A stretch of DNA of 64,000 bases from Bacteroidota bacterium. GTDB taxonomy: Bacteria > Bacteroidota > Bacteroidia > Cytophagales > Cytophagaceae. Below, piece after piece: positions 36,155 to 44,175 of this stretch (the first letter of the stretch is position 1; each line of letters starts with the position of its first letter). The DNA lies in NCBI GenBank assembly GCA_023458555.1, contig JAEWYS010000018.1, positions 124,001 through 188,000 of the forward strand, given 5' to 3'. The notes under the pieces were generated by a model. The model had not been told where the DNA came from. It saw only the letters and a list, made by a program, of their open reading frames with translations, and searched no databases. The translations under genes were made by a program, and so were the position numbers.

Positions 36155-38230
36155 TTACTCTGTTAGTTGAGGGTAACTGTTTTTGACCTTATTATCAATA
36201 TAATTGTCGTTAGATTCAGCTTTCCATTCGAATGTTTTTCTGATACCTTTCCCATATTTTTCATTGTTGGGATTATCCAAGTTAAAGATGAATTGATCGA
36301 AAGCTCCTTCTTTTCCGTAATTTCTTAAGACGGCCTCTTGATGACTTAAATCTCCCATAATACCAGAATCAAGGTGATCTCCATTAGCTTTCATAACCCC
36401 AGAGTTGTGTCCAGCACCATGCACAATTGATAAAGCCGCAAATTCTTCTTGTGATAATGCCTTTAATCCGTGAAACTTATCTTGGACTTCTTCAATATTT
36501 AGATAATCAATTACAATTCCCTTACTATTCAGATTTGATTTTTCAGGATTAAACTTTGCGGTCCAACCTACTTGAAGTTTATCTGAAAAATCTTTATCAA
36601 AAGAAGAAACTTTATTGATAATACTTTCTCGGTTAGTGCCTATGACGACATAACCATCATTTAAATCAGTATTATTTAAATTAAAATTTCCTAGGTTTGT
36701 TTCATTGTATACAATCACTGTTGTATTTAATCCCATTAACTTAAAATACTCATTAGCTTTATTTTCAATTTCTTTTGCTGTTTCTTTTGAAATACTGGGT
36801 TTGCCATTCTTATCGGTTGCAATGACTAAATATATAGTATTCTCTCTGCCATCTTCATCTACGTACAGGATCGGATTATTGGCAAAAGCATGATAGGGAC
36901 TGAGTGAAGGATACTTGTGTGCCAGCGGATCGATCTGCCAGGCAAATACCACCGGGTCAAAGAAGTAGTCATTGAAAAATACAGAGTCTCGGGCAAAGCC
37001 TGTGATTGTCCCGCTCCGGGTGTCAAACAAGGTCCGGCCGTAGCGCTCCACAGGTTTATCAGCGTGCATTTCCTCCAGCCGTCCCCAGGACAGGGTGGCA
37101 TAGGGGGGCTGCTCCGTACTGATCGCCCGGAAGGGTTGGGGGGTATGGTCCGTGGCTCCAATCCGGATTGTGGTGCTGTCTTTTCTCAGTCGGCCTATGA
37201 TGATTTCTTTCATGGACAGAGGCATCTGCCGGTAACCCAGCCGGTACAGCCGGCAGGTAAGGGACTCCAGTTCGGCAAAGTCCTTATCCCCGCGCCATTG
37301 CCCGGGTGTACGATGGGTGCGGAGCAGGCGGTTTTCCAGCGCCTCCGCCTTGAGCAGCAGGGCGCTCAGGCAGAGGCTGTCGTAGCGCAGAGCCAGTTCG
37401 GCACAATCCATGGCAAAGGTGTCGTCGGGGGCAGACTGGCTGTACAGATAGCCCTTGGCCAGATAGACCAGGCACAGGGCTACCGATTGTTTCGTATCGA
37501 GCGTGCGCAGGGCGATCCCGCTGCGTATGGCCTCATCGGTTGTATAGGTCAGCGTGGCCATACTGCCGGTACCGGGAAAAGACCGGGTAGCCACCTCGGT
37601 ATTATAGTATACCCCTTTGTGGTCCGCATGCCGGATATAGATATGACCGGGAGCCGTACACAGGGCGGCTTCGGAATCTAGCCGCTCCGAAAAGATACGG
37701 AACAGCGAAGCCAGCGCAAAGCAGTTGCCTGTACCCCGGCTGAGCAGGGCGCTGACCTGCGTATGCGTCCAGTCGTGGGTGCCCAGCGGATCCTGAAACG
37801 AATAGCGAAAGGGCAGGTGAGCGTATTGCCCGCCGATATACGTGGTATCGGTCATATAGGCAAAAATGGCCCAGTTGGCCAGCGCTTTTTCATAGCGGGT
37901 CTGTTGCAGGGCTACGCTTTCAGTGGGGCTGGTGCGGAAGTTTTGTGCGGCATAGTCGCGGTTGGCATCCATCAGCCCGCGGATACGCCGGGTATGCGTA
38001 TCCAGCATATGCCGGTAGTGCAGGCTGTCCAGTCTATTGTTATGAAAAGCATTTTCGATACAGAACAGTGCCCGTTCATAGCTCAGCGGTGCCTTGCCTT
38101 CCAGCATATGCATCAGTTCCTGCCGGGCTGCCTGGTACCATCCGGCTTGTGCATTGCCGGAGCCATATGCTGCCGCAACACCGGGCAGAAGGAAAGTCAG
38201 AGCGGTGAAAAAAAATAGTAAAGACTTCAT
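36155..38230 (-). CDS. Transglutaminase-like carrier with an Rhs-core segment and variable C-terminal domain (putative polymorphic toxin)
   Basis: 691 aa with a signal peptide (1-21). Residues about 40-230 form a transglutaminase-like domain with C170 in RGTGNC, H196 in PGHIYI and E212 in YYNTEVATR as the probable triad. A helical region extends to about 345. Residues 434-461 (DPLAHKYPSLSPY, FANNPI, DEDG) are the characteristic end of an Rhs-repeat core, yet no Rhs/YD repeats precede it. After DEDG the DNA turns AT-rich and a 230-residue domain begins, with H604-xxx-H608-NSG and later H619-x-D621-SGIMG, like a zincin His motif and Met-turn but lacking the usual Glu. The next genes are lipoproteins. 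Toxin identity is inferred from this layout; the catalytic chemistry is not proven. Confidence 0.75.
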   Translation of the reverse strand: MKSLLFFFTALTFLLPGVAAAYGSGNAQAGWYQAARQELMHMLEGKAPLSYERALFCIENAFHNNRLDSLHYRHMLDTHTRRIRGLMDANRDYAAQNFRTSPTESVALQQTRYEKALANWAIFAYMTDTTYIGGQYAHLPFRYSFQDPLGTHDWTHTQVSALLSRGTGNCFALASLFRIFSERLDSEAALCTAPGHIYIRHADHKGVYYNTEVATRSFPGTGSMATLTYTTDEAIRSGIALRTLDTKQSVALCLVYLAKGYLYSQSAPDDTFAMDCAELALRYDSLCLSALLLKAEALENRLLRTHRTPGQWRGDKDFAELESLTCRLYRLGYRQMPLSMKEIIIGRLRKDSTTIRIGATDHTPQPFRAISTEQPPYATLSWGRLEEMHADKPVERYGRTLFDTRSGTITGFARDSVFFNDYFFDPVVFAWQIDPLAHKYPSLSPYHAFANNPILYVDEDGRENTIYLVIATDKNGKPSISKETAKEIENKANEYFKLMGLNTTVIVYNETNLGNFNLNNTDLNDGYVVIGTNRESIINKVSSFDKDFSDKLQVGWTAKFNPEKSNLNSKGIVIDYLNIEEVQDKFHGLKALSQEEFAALSIVHGAGHNSGVMKANGDHLDSGIMGDLSHQEAVLRNYGKEGAFDQFIFNLDNPNNEKYGKGIRKTFEWKAESNDNYIDNKVKNSYPQLTE

Positions 38231-38257
38231 TCTATGTAAATTTAGTGATTATTTTTC

Positions 38258-39709
38258 TCAAAATGACGGAATAAACCGGCTCCGCTTCTGCTGACCTGAT
38301 TGCTCTTGCCGGCTGCCTTTGAATTCGTGCTGACGCATCAGATTTTCATACAGCGCTTCGGGCAGAGGCTGATAACCCAGGCGGGAGATCATTGCTTCGT
38401 TTTGCAGGAGGGCGTCCCGCAGCCGCCGTGCTTCCGGCAGTTGATCTATCCGGTCTATATCCCTGATGCCATACTGTCGTAACAATCGCTCCAGCTGCCC
38501 GGCCAGCAGACTGCTTCGGAGCAGGTAGGCCTGAAGGGCATTCCGGCGGGGAAAGGCCGTCAGGGCTGCATCGATGCATTGATTGATGAAGCTGCCGTTG
38601 GCTATTCCGAATTTCTGCATATAGCCCAGCGCCAGATCCAGCAGGCAGTTGGCTACGATCTGCTTCCGGCTGAGCGTATCGAGGTATATGCCACTGCGCT
38701 TTGCTTCCGGGCTTATAAACAGGTTGTCTTCGTACCAGCGGTCTGCAATATTCCAGCCTGTGGTAGCTTCATAATTGTGCAGGCGACCCTGTGCGTCGGG
38801 GTATTTGACCAGGGCATGGTGCGGAGCCAGCGAAAGATAGGCCGTGGCGCCCAGCCGCTCGGCCAGCACGCAGTACACGGCCGGCATACTGTTGCATTGT
38901 CCGCCGCCGGTAGCCAGACACTTGGTAAGAAAATAGCTGCGGAAATCCTTTTCTCCCCGAAAATCCACATAATCGTAGAAAAAAGGCAGATGTGTGGTCC
39001 GCACATAGCGGCCGGGCTGATCGGGATGCGGGCTGATCAGGGAAAGCGTATCCCGCATAAATTTCTGTATGCCGAAGTGCAGCTCCGGCTGATTATGCGG
39101 GCTGAGCTTCTGTGATTTGAGCCAGGCGCGGATAAATCCTGCCGAATGATCCAGTATATGCTCGTATTCATCTCTGTTCAGATAGCTCTCGCCCCAGGCA
39201 TTTTCGAGCACAAAATAGGCTTCGGAAACCGAGAGTGGCCTGCTGCCGGCCAGCTGCGCGCTCAGCAGGCCGAGCGCATCGGTATATGCGCGGGTCCGGT
39301 CGGCAAATTCCGGCGACCGGTAATACGCAGGGTCTGCTGTCCCGCTCCTGGCTGCTGTTGAGTGGGCTTCATTAAGCAGCCCGGCAATCATCCGGCGCTG
39401 CTCTTCCTGCCGGAGGGTGCTTTGCCGGTGCTGCTGCCGGAGGTATTCCTGCATGGCCTGCCGGTTTTCTTCGGCAGTGCGGTAGGGGCGGTTGATATAG
39501 ATGCCCATTCTCTGTTCGGCAATGCGGTAGCTTTGTTCCTCAATATCCCGGGCAGTAGCGCCCATAGGATACGATCGCTCTGGCTGCTGGTCCTGTCTGA
39601 GTCCGGGAGATATGGTCTGTGCCGGCAGCCGGATAGCGGTCATCAGCAGCCAGGCAGCGCCTAGCAGGATACGACGCTGTGTCTTCGAAGATATAAAAAT
39701 AGTGTGCAT
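38258..39709 (-). CDS. Secreted transglutaminase-like protein, paralogue of the Rhs-core toxin carrier
   Basis: 483 aa from ATG 39709 (an in-frame TTG lies 9 bases upstream). Signal peptide to about 31 (IRLPAQ). The probable triad is C272 in GGGQC, H297 or H298 in APHHALV and E314 in HNYEATTGW. It aligns with the following gene over both the N-terminal helical part (SVSEAYFVLENAWGE beside SYERALFCIENAFHN) and the late helical part (LGYQPLPEALYENL beside LGYRQMPLSMKEII). It ends without an Rhs core or toxin tip. The 28-base gap to the Rhs-core gene implies one operon. It may process, present or transport its partner, or be the unfused ancestor. Confidence 0.7.
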   Translation of the reverse strand: MHTIFISSKTQRRILLGAAWLLMTAIRLPAQTISPGLRQDQQPERSYPMGATARDIEEQSYRIAEQRMGIYINRPYRTAEENRQAMQEYLRQQHRQSTLRQEEQRRMIAGLLNEAHSTAARSGTADPAYYRSPEFADRTRAYTDALGLLSAQLAGSRPLSVSEAYFVLENAWGESYLNRDEYEHILDHSAGFIRAWLKSQKLSPHNQPELHFGIQKFMRDTLSLISPHPDQPGRYVRTTHLPFFYDYVDFRGEKDFRSYFLTKCLATGGGQCNSMPAVYCVLAERLGATAYLSLAPHHALVKYPDAQGRLHNYEATTGWNIADRWYEDNLFISPEAKRSGIYLDTLSRKQIVANCLLDLALGYMQKFGIANGSFINQCIDAALTAFPRRNALQAYLLRSSLLAGQLERLLRQYGIRDIDRIDQLPEARRLRDALLQNEAMISRLGYQPLPEALYENLMRQHEFKGSRQEQSGQQKRSRFIPSF

Positions 39710-39850
39710 AGGATGCAAAATTGATAGCTGTCAGTGAATTTGTGATCTGAAAATGAGCGGGCAAGTATACATTTTTTTCTAAAAACATCAAAAATAATCA
39801 CTCTTTAAATAGTGTTATGCTTGAATAACGGCCAGAGGGAACAATAATCA

Positions 39851-40003
39851 AATCACCCGGAAAATCCGGGTACTTTACTGTCGCTCGCTTTCAGCGAGTG
39901 ACGATTCTTGATAAGGCCTCCGGCCGTTTATTTTGGTGCAAATTGACAATCTGGCCGGAGGCTGTAAGGAATTCGAATCACCCGGAAAATCCGGGCGATG
40001 GTG
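39851..40003 (+). repeat. Dispersed intergenic repeat, copy B (two modules)
   Basis: Two identical 20-base units (AATCACCCGGAAAATCCGGG at 39851-39870 and 39976-39995) flank hairpin-forming pieces (CGCTCGCTTTCAGCGAG and a GGCCTCCGGCC-type stem). The right end runs into the small minus-strand gene at 39875-40267. Confidence 0.65.
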
Positions 40004-40267
40004 AGCCATTGATACCTGTCTGTACAGACTGTCCCGCAGATCATGCAGCTCTTTTTGTATTTTCAGCAGTGTTTCACCGGTATTTCTGTCAAATTCGTTC
40101 CGGGAGAGCATAGCCATTTCCAGCTTTATCCGGTCGTTGTGAATACGTATCAGGCAGGTCTGTATATAGGTCAGCGCTGTGCCCAGACCACGGTACCACC
40201 CGGCCGGATGGAGCGTGCAGGCTTCTGCCGGCCACCCGCCAGCCTGTGCAGCTTCAAAAAAAATCAT
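39875..40267 (-). CDS. Small hypothetical protein whose 3' end reads into a repeat
   Basis: 130 aa. Residues 1-85 look protein-like: a helical stretch (RIHNDRIKLEMAMLSRNEFD, then TLLKIQKELHDLRDSLYRQV). From MAHHRPDFPG onward the reading frame lies inside intergenic repeat copy B, so the natural C-terminus may have been replaced by the repeat. Divergent from the HTH gene, with shared inverted repeats between them. No family recognised; it could be spurious. Confidence 0.4.
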   Translation of the reverse strand: MIFFEAAQAGGWPAEACTLHPAGWYRGLGTALTYIQTCLIRIHNDRIKLEMAMLSRNEFDRNTGETLLKIQKELHDLRDSLYRQVSMAHHRPDFPGDSNSLQPPARLSICTKINGRRPYQESSLAESERQ

Positions 40268-40300
40268 AGCGTTGTTTTTTAAACAATCAATTCGTTTATT

Positions 40301-40337
40301 GCCAAAAATAATTGGCTGACAGGGAATAAAATATTCC
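40301..40337. promoter_or_regulatory. Two inverted repeats upstream of the HTH gene (candidate operators)
   Basis: GCCAA-N6-TTGGC (40301-40316) and GGAATA-N3-TATTCC (40323-40337) sit in the short divergent region 35-70 bases before the HTH ATG. Autoregulatory operators of Cro/CI-type repressors often look like this; binding is inferred. Confidence 0.4.
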
Positions 40338-40370
40338 TGCTCTTTCTAATATATTCTGACTATCAACGAT

Positions 40371-40568
40371 ATGACAACACTGGGAACCAAGATCAAAAAG
40401 ATACGGGAGCTGAGAAACCTCACACAGGACCATATGGCAGACAAGCTGGGCATAAGCCAGTCGGCCTATTCCAAGCTGGAAACCGACGAAACCACTATAA
40501 GCCAGGAAAGGCTGGTGCAGATTGCCAAAGCGCTCGATATCACCGTGCAGGATATATCTTTCCTTTGA
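40371..40568 (+). CDS. Cro/CI-type HTH regulator, N-terminal part of a frameshifted gene
   Basis: 65 aa. The whole protein is an HTH_3 domain (IRELRNLTQDHMADKLGISQ, then SAYSKLE and ERLVQIAKAL). It stops at TGA 40566-40568. Bacteroidota relatives usually continue into a linker and a C-terminal coil. That continuation is present here in the +1 frame (YLSFDEKMFFNF), so a one-base shift near 40557 separates the halves. The HTH part alone could still bind DNA. Confidence 0.7.
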   Translation: MTTLGTKIKKIRELRNLTQDHMADKLGISQSAYSKLETDETTISQERLVQIAKALDITVQDISFL

Positions 40569-40575
40569 TGAAAAA

Positions 40576-40749
40576 ATGTTCTTTAATTTTACCAATAATC
40601 ACGATAATGCGTCTTTTGGATACATTATTCATAATTATGTGCAGCTTTCTGACAATGAGCGTAAGCTGTACGAAGACAAAATCCGTCTGATGGAGGAGCT
40701 TATCAATCAGCTGAAAAATGAGATTGCCCGGCTCAGCGCCGGAAAGTAA
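40576..40749 (+). pseudogene. C-terminal coiled-coil part of the frameshifted HTH regulator
   Basis: 57 codons from ATG 40576, in the +1 frame relative to the HTH gene. It ends in a helix (DNERKLYEDKIRLMEELIN) of the kind that dimerises such regulators. It is either the detached end of a broken gene, translated on its own, or joined by programmed +1 slippage at TATATCTTTCCTTTGATGA. Confidence 0.5.
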
Positions 40750-40775
40750 GGTACTGGCAGCTGGATTGTCTCTGT

Positions 40776-40860
40776 TGTTCCGCTTTGCGGAATGACGAGT
40801 AGTTAGAAGGTCTTCGGCCACAGGGATAGTAATCACTTGGGGAATCAGAGCGATGGCGGA
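40776..40860 (+). repeat. Dispersed intergenic repeat, copy C
   Basis: Contains TTCCGCTTTGCGGAATGACG (stem TTCCGC/GCGGAA), GTCTTCGGCCAC and a GGGGAATCAGAGCGATGG segment. It lies just before the YhcG gene, in the same orientation as copy D just after it. Confidence 0.6.
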
Positions 40861-40999
40861 TAGAGATTATTCGGGAAATCCGGGCAATAATGGGATTTTA
40901 TCGGTTAATGTCTGATCCCATAAAAGCAGCAAATAACCTGACTATGTATATACTGTCCGCTTATCGGTAAGATAATTATATTTTTCTACGGCAAATTCC

Positions 41000-42007
41000 A
41001 TGCTTATAAACCAGCTCCTCATATCCGATATAAAAACCATCATTGCCCAGTCAAAAGACAGCGCTATTCGTGCTGTTGACCATCATCGAACACTCATGTA
41101 CTGGCATATCGGTAAGCGTATTTTTGAAGAAGAACAAGAGGGAAAAGATCGGGCCGATTATGGTACCTATCTTATAAAATACCTTTCCGAACAGCTGCAA
41201 CCGGAGTTTGGAAGCGGATTTTCGGTTAGGCAACTGGAGCGATACAGGCAGTTTTACCGTACATTTCCAATTGCGTCTACACTGTGGACGCAATTGAGCT
41301 GGAGCCAGTACAAGCTACTGGTAAGCCTCGATACGGAAGATCAAAGAGCGTTTTATATCGCCGAAGCCATCAAGAATAACTGGACAGTTCGCCAGTTGGA
41401 AAGGCAGATCAATAGCAGCTTGTACGAACGTCTTTTGATGAGCAATGATAAGGAAAGTGTATTGGCCATAGCAAGAAACGAAAAGCTTCCTTCTGATGCC
41501 AAAGAAATTATAAAGGACCCGATGTTTCTGGAATTTCTTGATCTGAAGAGGGAGGCATCCTACTACGAAAAAGATCTGGAAGCCGCCATTATTACTCATC
41601 TTCAGGATTTTTTATTGGAACTGGGCAATGGGTTTTCCTTTGTGGCACGACAGAAGAGAATACATATTGAAGGTGATGAGTTTTTTGTAGATCTGGTCTT
41701 TTACAACCGCCTGCTGCAATGTTTTGTCATCATCGAAATCAAAATCCATAAGCTGACTCATCAGGATATTGGCCAACTACAAATGTATGTCAACTATTAC
41801 GACCGTACAGAAAAACTGCCACATGAAAACCCGACAATCGGGATATTGCTTTGTGCCAGTAAAAACGATGCTGTAGTCAGGTTCTCCTTGCCCGAGGGGC
41901 AAAAGCAAATCGTAGCAAGTCAGTACAGATTATACCTGCCAACCGAGCAGCAATTACTGGATGAGGTCAATAAGGAGCTGGAAAGCTTTGAGGGGAAGGG
42001 AGAATAA
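41000..42007 (+). CDS. YhcG-family PD-(D/E)XK nuclease (DUF1016)
   Basis: 335 aa. The N-terminal half shows the DUF1016 helical domain (MYWHIGKRIFEEEQ, GFSVRQLERYRQFYRTFP, LSWSQYKLLVSL). The C-terminal half is the nuclease: D in EFFVDLVFYNR and E-x-K in VIIEIKIHKL form the PD-(D/E)XK centre. Members occur near mobile elements and restriction systems; a precise role is not settled. The gene stands alone, bracketed by repeat copies C and D in direct orientation, which suggests movement as a small unit. Confidence 0.85.
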   Translation: MLINQLLISDIKTIIAQSKDSAIRAVDHHRTLMYWHIGKRIFEEEQEGKDRADYGTYLIKYLSEQLQPEFGSGFSVRQLERYRQFYRTFPIASTLWTQLSWSQYKLLVSLDTEDQRAFYIAEAIKNNWTVRQLERQINSSLYERLLMSNDKESVLAIARNEKLPSDAKEIIKDPMFLEFLDLKREASYYEKDLEAAIITHLQDFLLELGNGFSFVARQKRIHIEGDEFFVDLVFYNRLLQCFVIIEIKIHKLTHQDIGQLQMYVNYYDRTEKLPHENPTIGILLCASKNDAVVRFSLPEGQKQIVASQYRLYLPTEQQLLDEVNKELESFEGKGE

Positions 42008-42020
42008 TAGCTTTGTACGG

Positions 42021-42103
42021 TCATTCTGCTTTGCGGAATGACGAGTAGTTAGAAAGGCCTTCGGCCACAAGGATAGTCATCACCCGGGAAACCCTGGCGA
42101 TAG
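42021..42103 (+). repeat. Dispersed intergenic repeat, copy D
   Basis: Very similar to copy C (CTGCTTTGCGGAATGACGAG, AGGCCTTCGGCCACAAGG, CACCCGGGAAACCCTGGCGA), with clearer hairpins. It lies 13 bases after the YhcG stop and 22 bases before the next gene. Confidence 0.62.
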
Positions 42104-42125
42104 TATACAGCTTACAAAAAAAGAT

Positions 42126-42653
42126 ATGAAAGATAAAAAAACGATTTTTAAAGAGAAGCAATATTTTCGCCAGATCTGGCTGTGGATCATGATGCTGGCG
42201 GTTAATGGCGTATTTCTGTACGGATTATTCAGGCAGCTGGTGCAGAAACAGGATTTTGGCAATGATCCTCTGCCGGATACGGCACTGATCCTGCTCAATC
42301 TGTTTAACCTGACACTTACAGCCTTTCTCCTGTTTGTCAGGCTGGAGACAAAGATCACTGAAGAGGGCGTATACTATCGTTACTACCCCCTGCAACACTT
42401 CAGAAAAATTAGCTGGGACCGTATCGGGCAGGCCTATGTACGTCGCTATAGCCCGATCAGGGAATTTGGCGGCTGGGGATTGCGCATAGGCTGGAAAAAG
42501 GGTATGGCTTATAATGTATCGGGAAAGCATGGGCTGCAGCTGGTATATGATCAGGGCAGACATCTGCTGCTGGGCACTGCCAGGCCGGACGAGCTGGAGG
42601 CCGCACTGAAAAAGCTGGGTCACTGGCAACCGGCAGAGGACAGCGACAAATAA
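42126..42653 (+). CDS. Two-TM membrane protein with a PH-like cytoplasmic part
   Basis: 175 aa with membrane segments at about 19-38 and 52-72. A soluble part follows containing EEGVYYRYYPLQHF, ISWDRIGQAYVRRY and GWGLRIG, a pattern seen in small Bacteroidota PH-like membrane proteins of unknown role. No catalytic residues. It is preceded by repeat copy D. Confidence 0.6.
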   Translation: MKDKKTIFKEKQYFRQIWLWIMMLAVNGVFLYGLFRQLVQKQDFGNDPLPDTALILLNLFNLTLTAFLLFVRLETKITEEGVYYRYYPLQHFRKISWDRIGQAYVRRYSPIREFGGWGLRIGWKKGMAYNVSGKHGLQLVYDQGRHLLLGTARPDELEAALKKLGHWQPAEDSDK

Positions 42654-42828
42654 CGGCAGCTAAATGGGGTTTTCCCCTCAGTTGAAGCTCCGGAAACTCC
42701 TGTGAGGCCTCGAAACATTCGATGACATCCTGTTTTTGAGCTATTTAAGCTTCTTTCTTTAACTGCAAACTAAATATAGCGACGCAAAGAAATGATGCTG
42801 TTCCGGACACTCTAATGAAACATTCTGC

Positions 42829-44109
42829 CTAAAGCAGAGAAAGCAGTTTTTCCAGTCCCATGCTCCGGCTTCCCTTGATAAGTATCTGCGCTCCCGTAAA
42901 AGATACAGTGCCCAGATAGTTTTCCAGCGCCGGGCGGTCGGTAAAATAGAGTGCTCCCGGACAGGTATGCAGCGCCCGGGCCATGTGTGCACCGCATAGC
43001 AGTACCGTATCAAACTTTTTTTCACAGATCAGTCTGCCGAGGCGTTCATGTTCTGCTTCCGACTCTTCCCCCAGCTCAAACATATCACCCAGAATAACCA
43101 CTTTGCCGGAACCGGGCAGAGAGGCAAAGTTTTCGAGAGCAGCCTGCATACTCGAAGGATTGGCATTGTAGGCATCGAGCAGCACCGTATTGGCGCCCTG
43201 CCGGATCACCTGGCTGCGGTTATTGTCCGGTACATAGAGGCTGACTGCCCGGTTGGCTGCCGCATCCGGTACATCGAAATACCTGGCGATGCAGAGTGCT
43301 GCGGCAATATTGTCAAAGTTGTACCGGCCGATCAGCTGTGTCTGGATCCGGTCTCCGTTGGCGGCTCTGAAACATATATACGGATTGGTTTCTATCAGCG
43401 TGCAGGAGTAAAAATCGTTCTCCTGCGGATAGAAGACAGCCTGCTCCGGCCGTGCTATATCCATAAGAAGAGGATTGGCCGAGTTGATAAAAGCAGCTCC
43501 GCCATTGGATTTCAGATAGGCGTAGAGTTCGCCCTTGCCTTTCTTTACGCCTTCCAGCCCGCCGAAGCCCTCCAGATGGGCTTTGCCGATATTGGTAATG
43601 ATGCCATGCGTAGGCTCGGCGATCCGGCAGTAGCCTTCGATTTCTTTCTGATGATTGGCCCCCATTTCGATGATGGCCATTTCTGCATCTTCTTTTATGG
43701 AAAGCAGGGTCAGCGGTATGCCGATATGGTTGTTGAGATTGCCTTTGGTGGCATAGGTTTTATAGGTAGTGGAGAGCACGCTGTGGATAAGTTCCTTGGT
43801 GGTTGTCTTGCCATTGGAGCCTGTGACAGCGATAAAGGGTATCGAAAAACGGCGCCGGTGAAAGCGGGCCAGCTCCTGCAGGCAGCTCAGAACATCTTGT
43901 ACCAATACGCACCGATCACTAACTTTGCAGCTTTCATCATCAATGATGGCATAGGAGGCGCCCTGCTCCAAGGCTGCCGCGGCAAAGAGATTGCCGTTGT
44001 AGCTGGCTCCCCGGAGGGCAAAAAACAATACACCCGGACGAATCTGTCTGGTGTCTGTACAAATGCCTTCTGAGGCCGAAAAGAGCTGGTAGATTGCTTC
44101 GATAGACAT
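42829..44109 (-). CDS. murF: UDP-N-acetylmuramoyl-tripeptide--D-alanyl-D-alanine ligase
   Basis: 426 aa, normal length. The Mur ligase ATP-binding loop is TGSNGKTTTKELI (near 95-107), followed by the central-domain motifs MAIIEMGANHQKEI and ITNIGKAHLEGF, and DAYNANPSSM. It adds D-Ala-D-Ala to the UDP-MurNAc tripeptide in the cytoplasm, the last soluble step of peptidoglycan precursor synthesis. It stands apart from other mur genes and is divergent from a small gene 66 bases away. Confidence 0.93.
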   Translation of the reverse strand: MSIEAIYQLFSASEGICTDTRQIRPGVLFFALRGASYNGNLFAAAALEQGASYAIIDDESCKVSDRCVLVQDVLSCLQELARFHRRRFSIPFIAVTGSNGKTTTKELIHSVLSTTYKTYATKGNLNNHIGIPLTLLSIKEDAEMAIIEMGANHQKEIEGYCRIAEPTHGIITNIGKAHLEGFGGLEGVKKGKGELYAYLKSNGGAAFINSANPLLMDIARPEQAVFYPQENDFYSCTLIETNPYICFRAANGDRIQTQLIGRYNFDNIAAALCIARYFDVPDAAANRAVSLYVPDNNRSQVIRQGANTVLLDAYNANPSSMQAALENFASLPGSGKVVILGDMFELGEESEAEHERLGRLICEKKFDTVLLCGAHMARALHTCPGALYFTDRPALENYLGTVSFTGAQILIKGSRSMGLEKLLSLL

Positions 44110-44175
44110 ACCGGTAATGGTTTCTTGCGATTGTGTTTAAAACAGAAAAATACGAATTGGGGTTTTAATTTTAGT

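Noticed and set aside
43048..44073. Plus-strand open frame of 341 codons
   Set aside because: Antisense to murF, whose ATP-binding loop and motifs are unmistakable.
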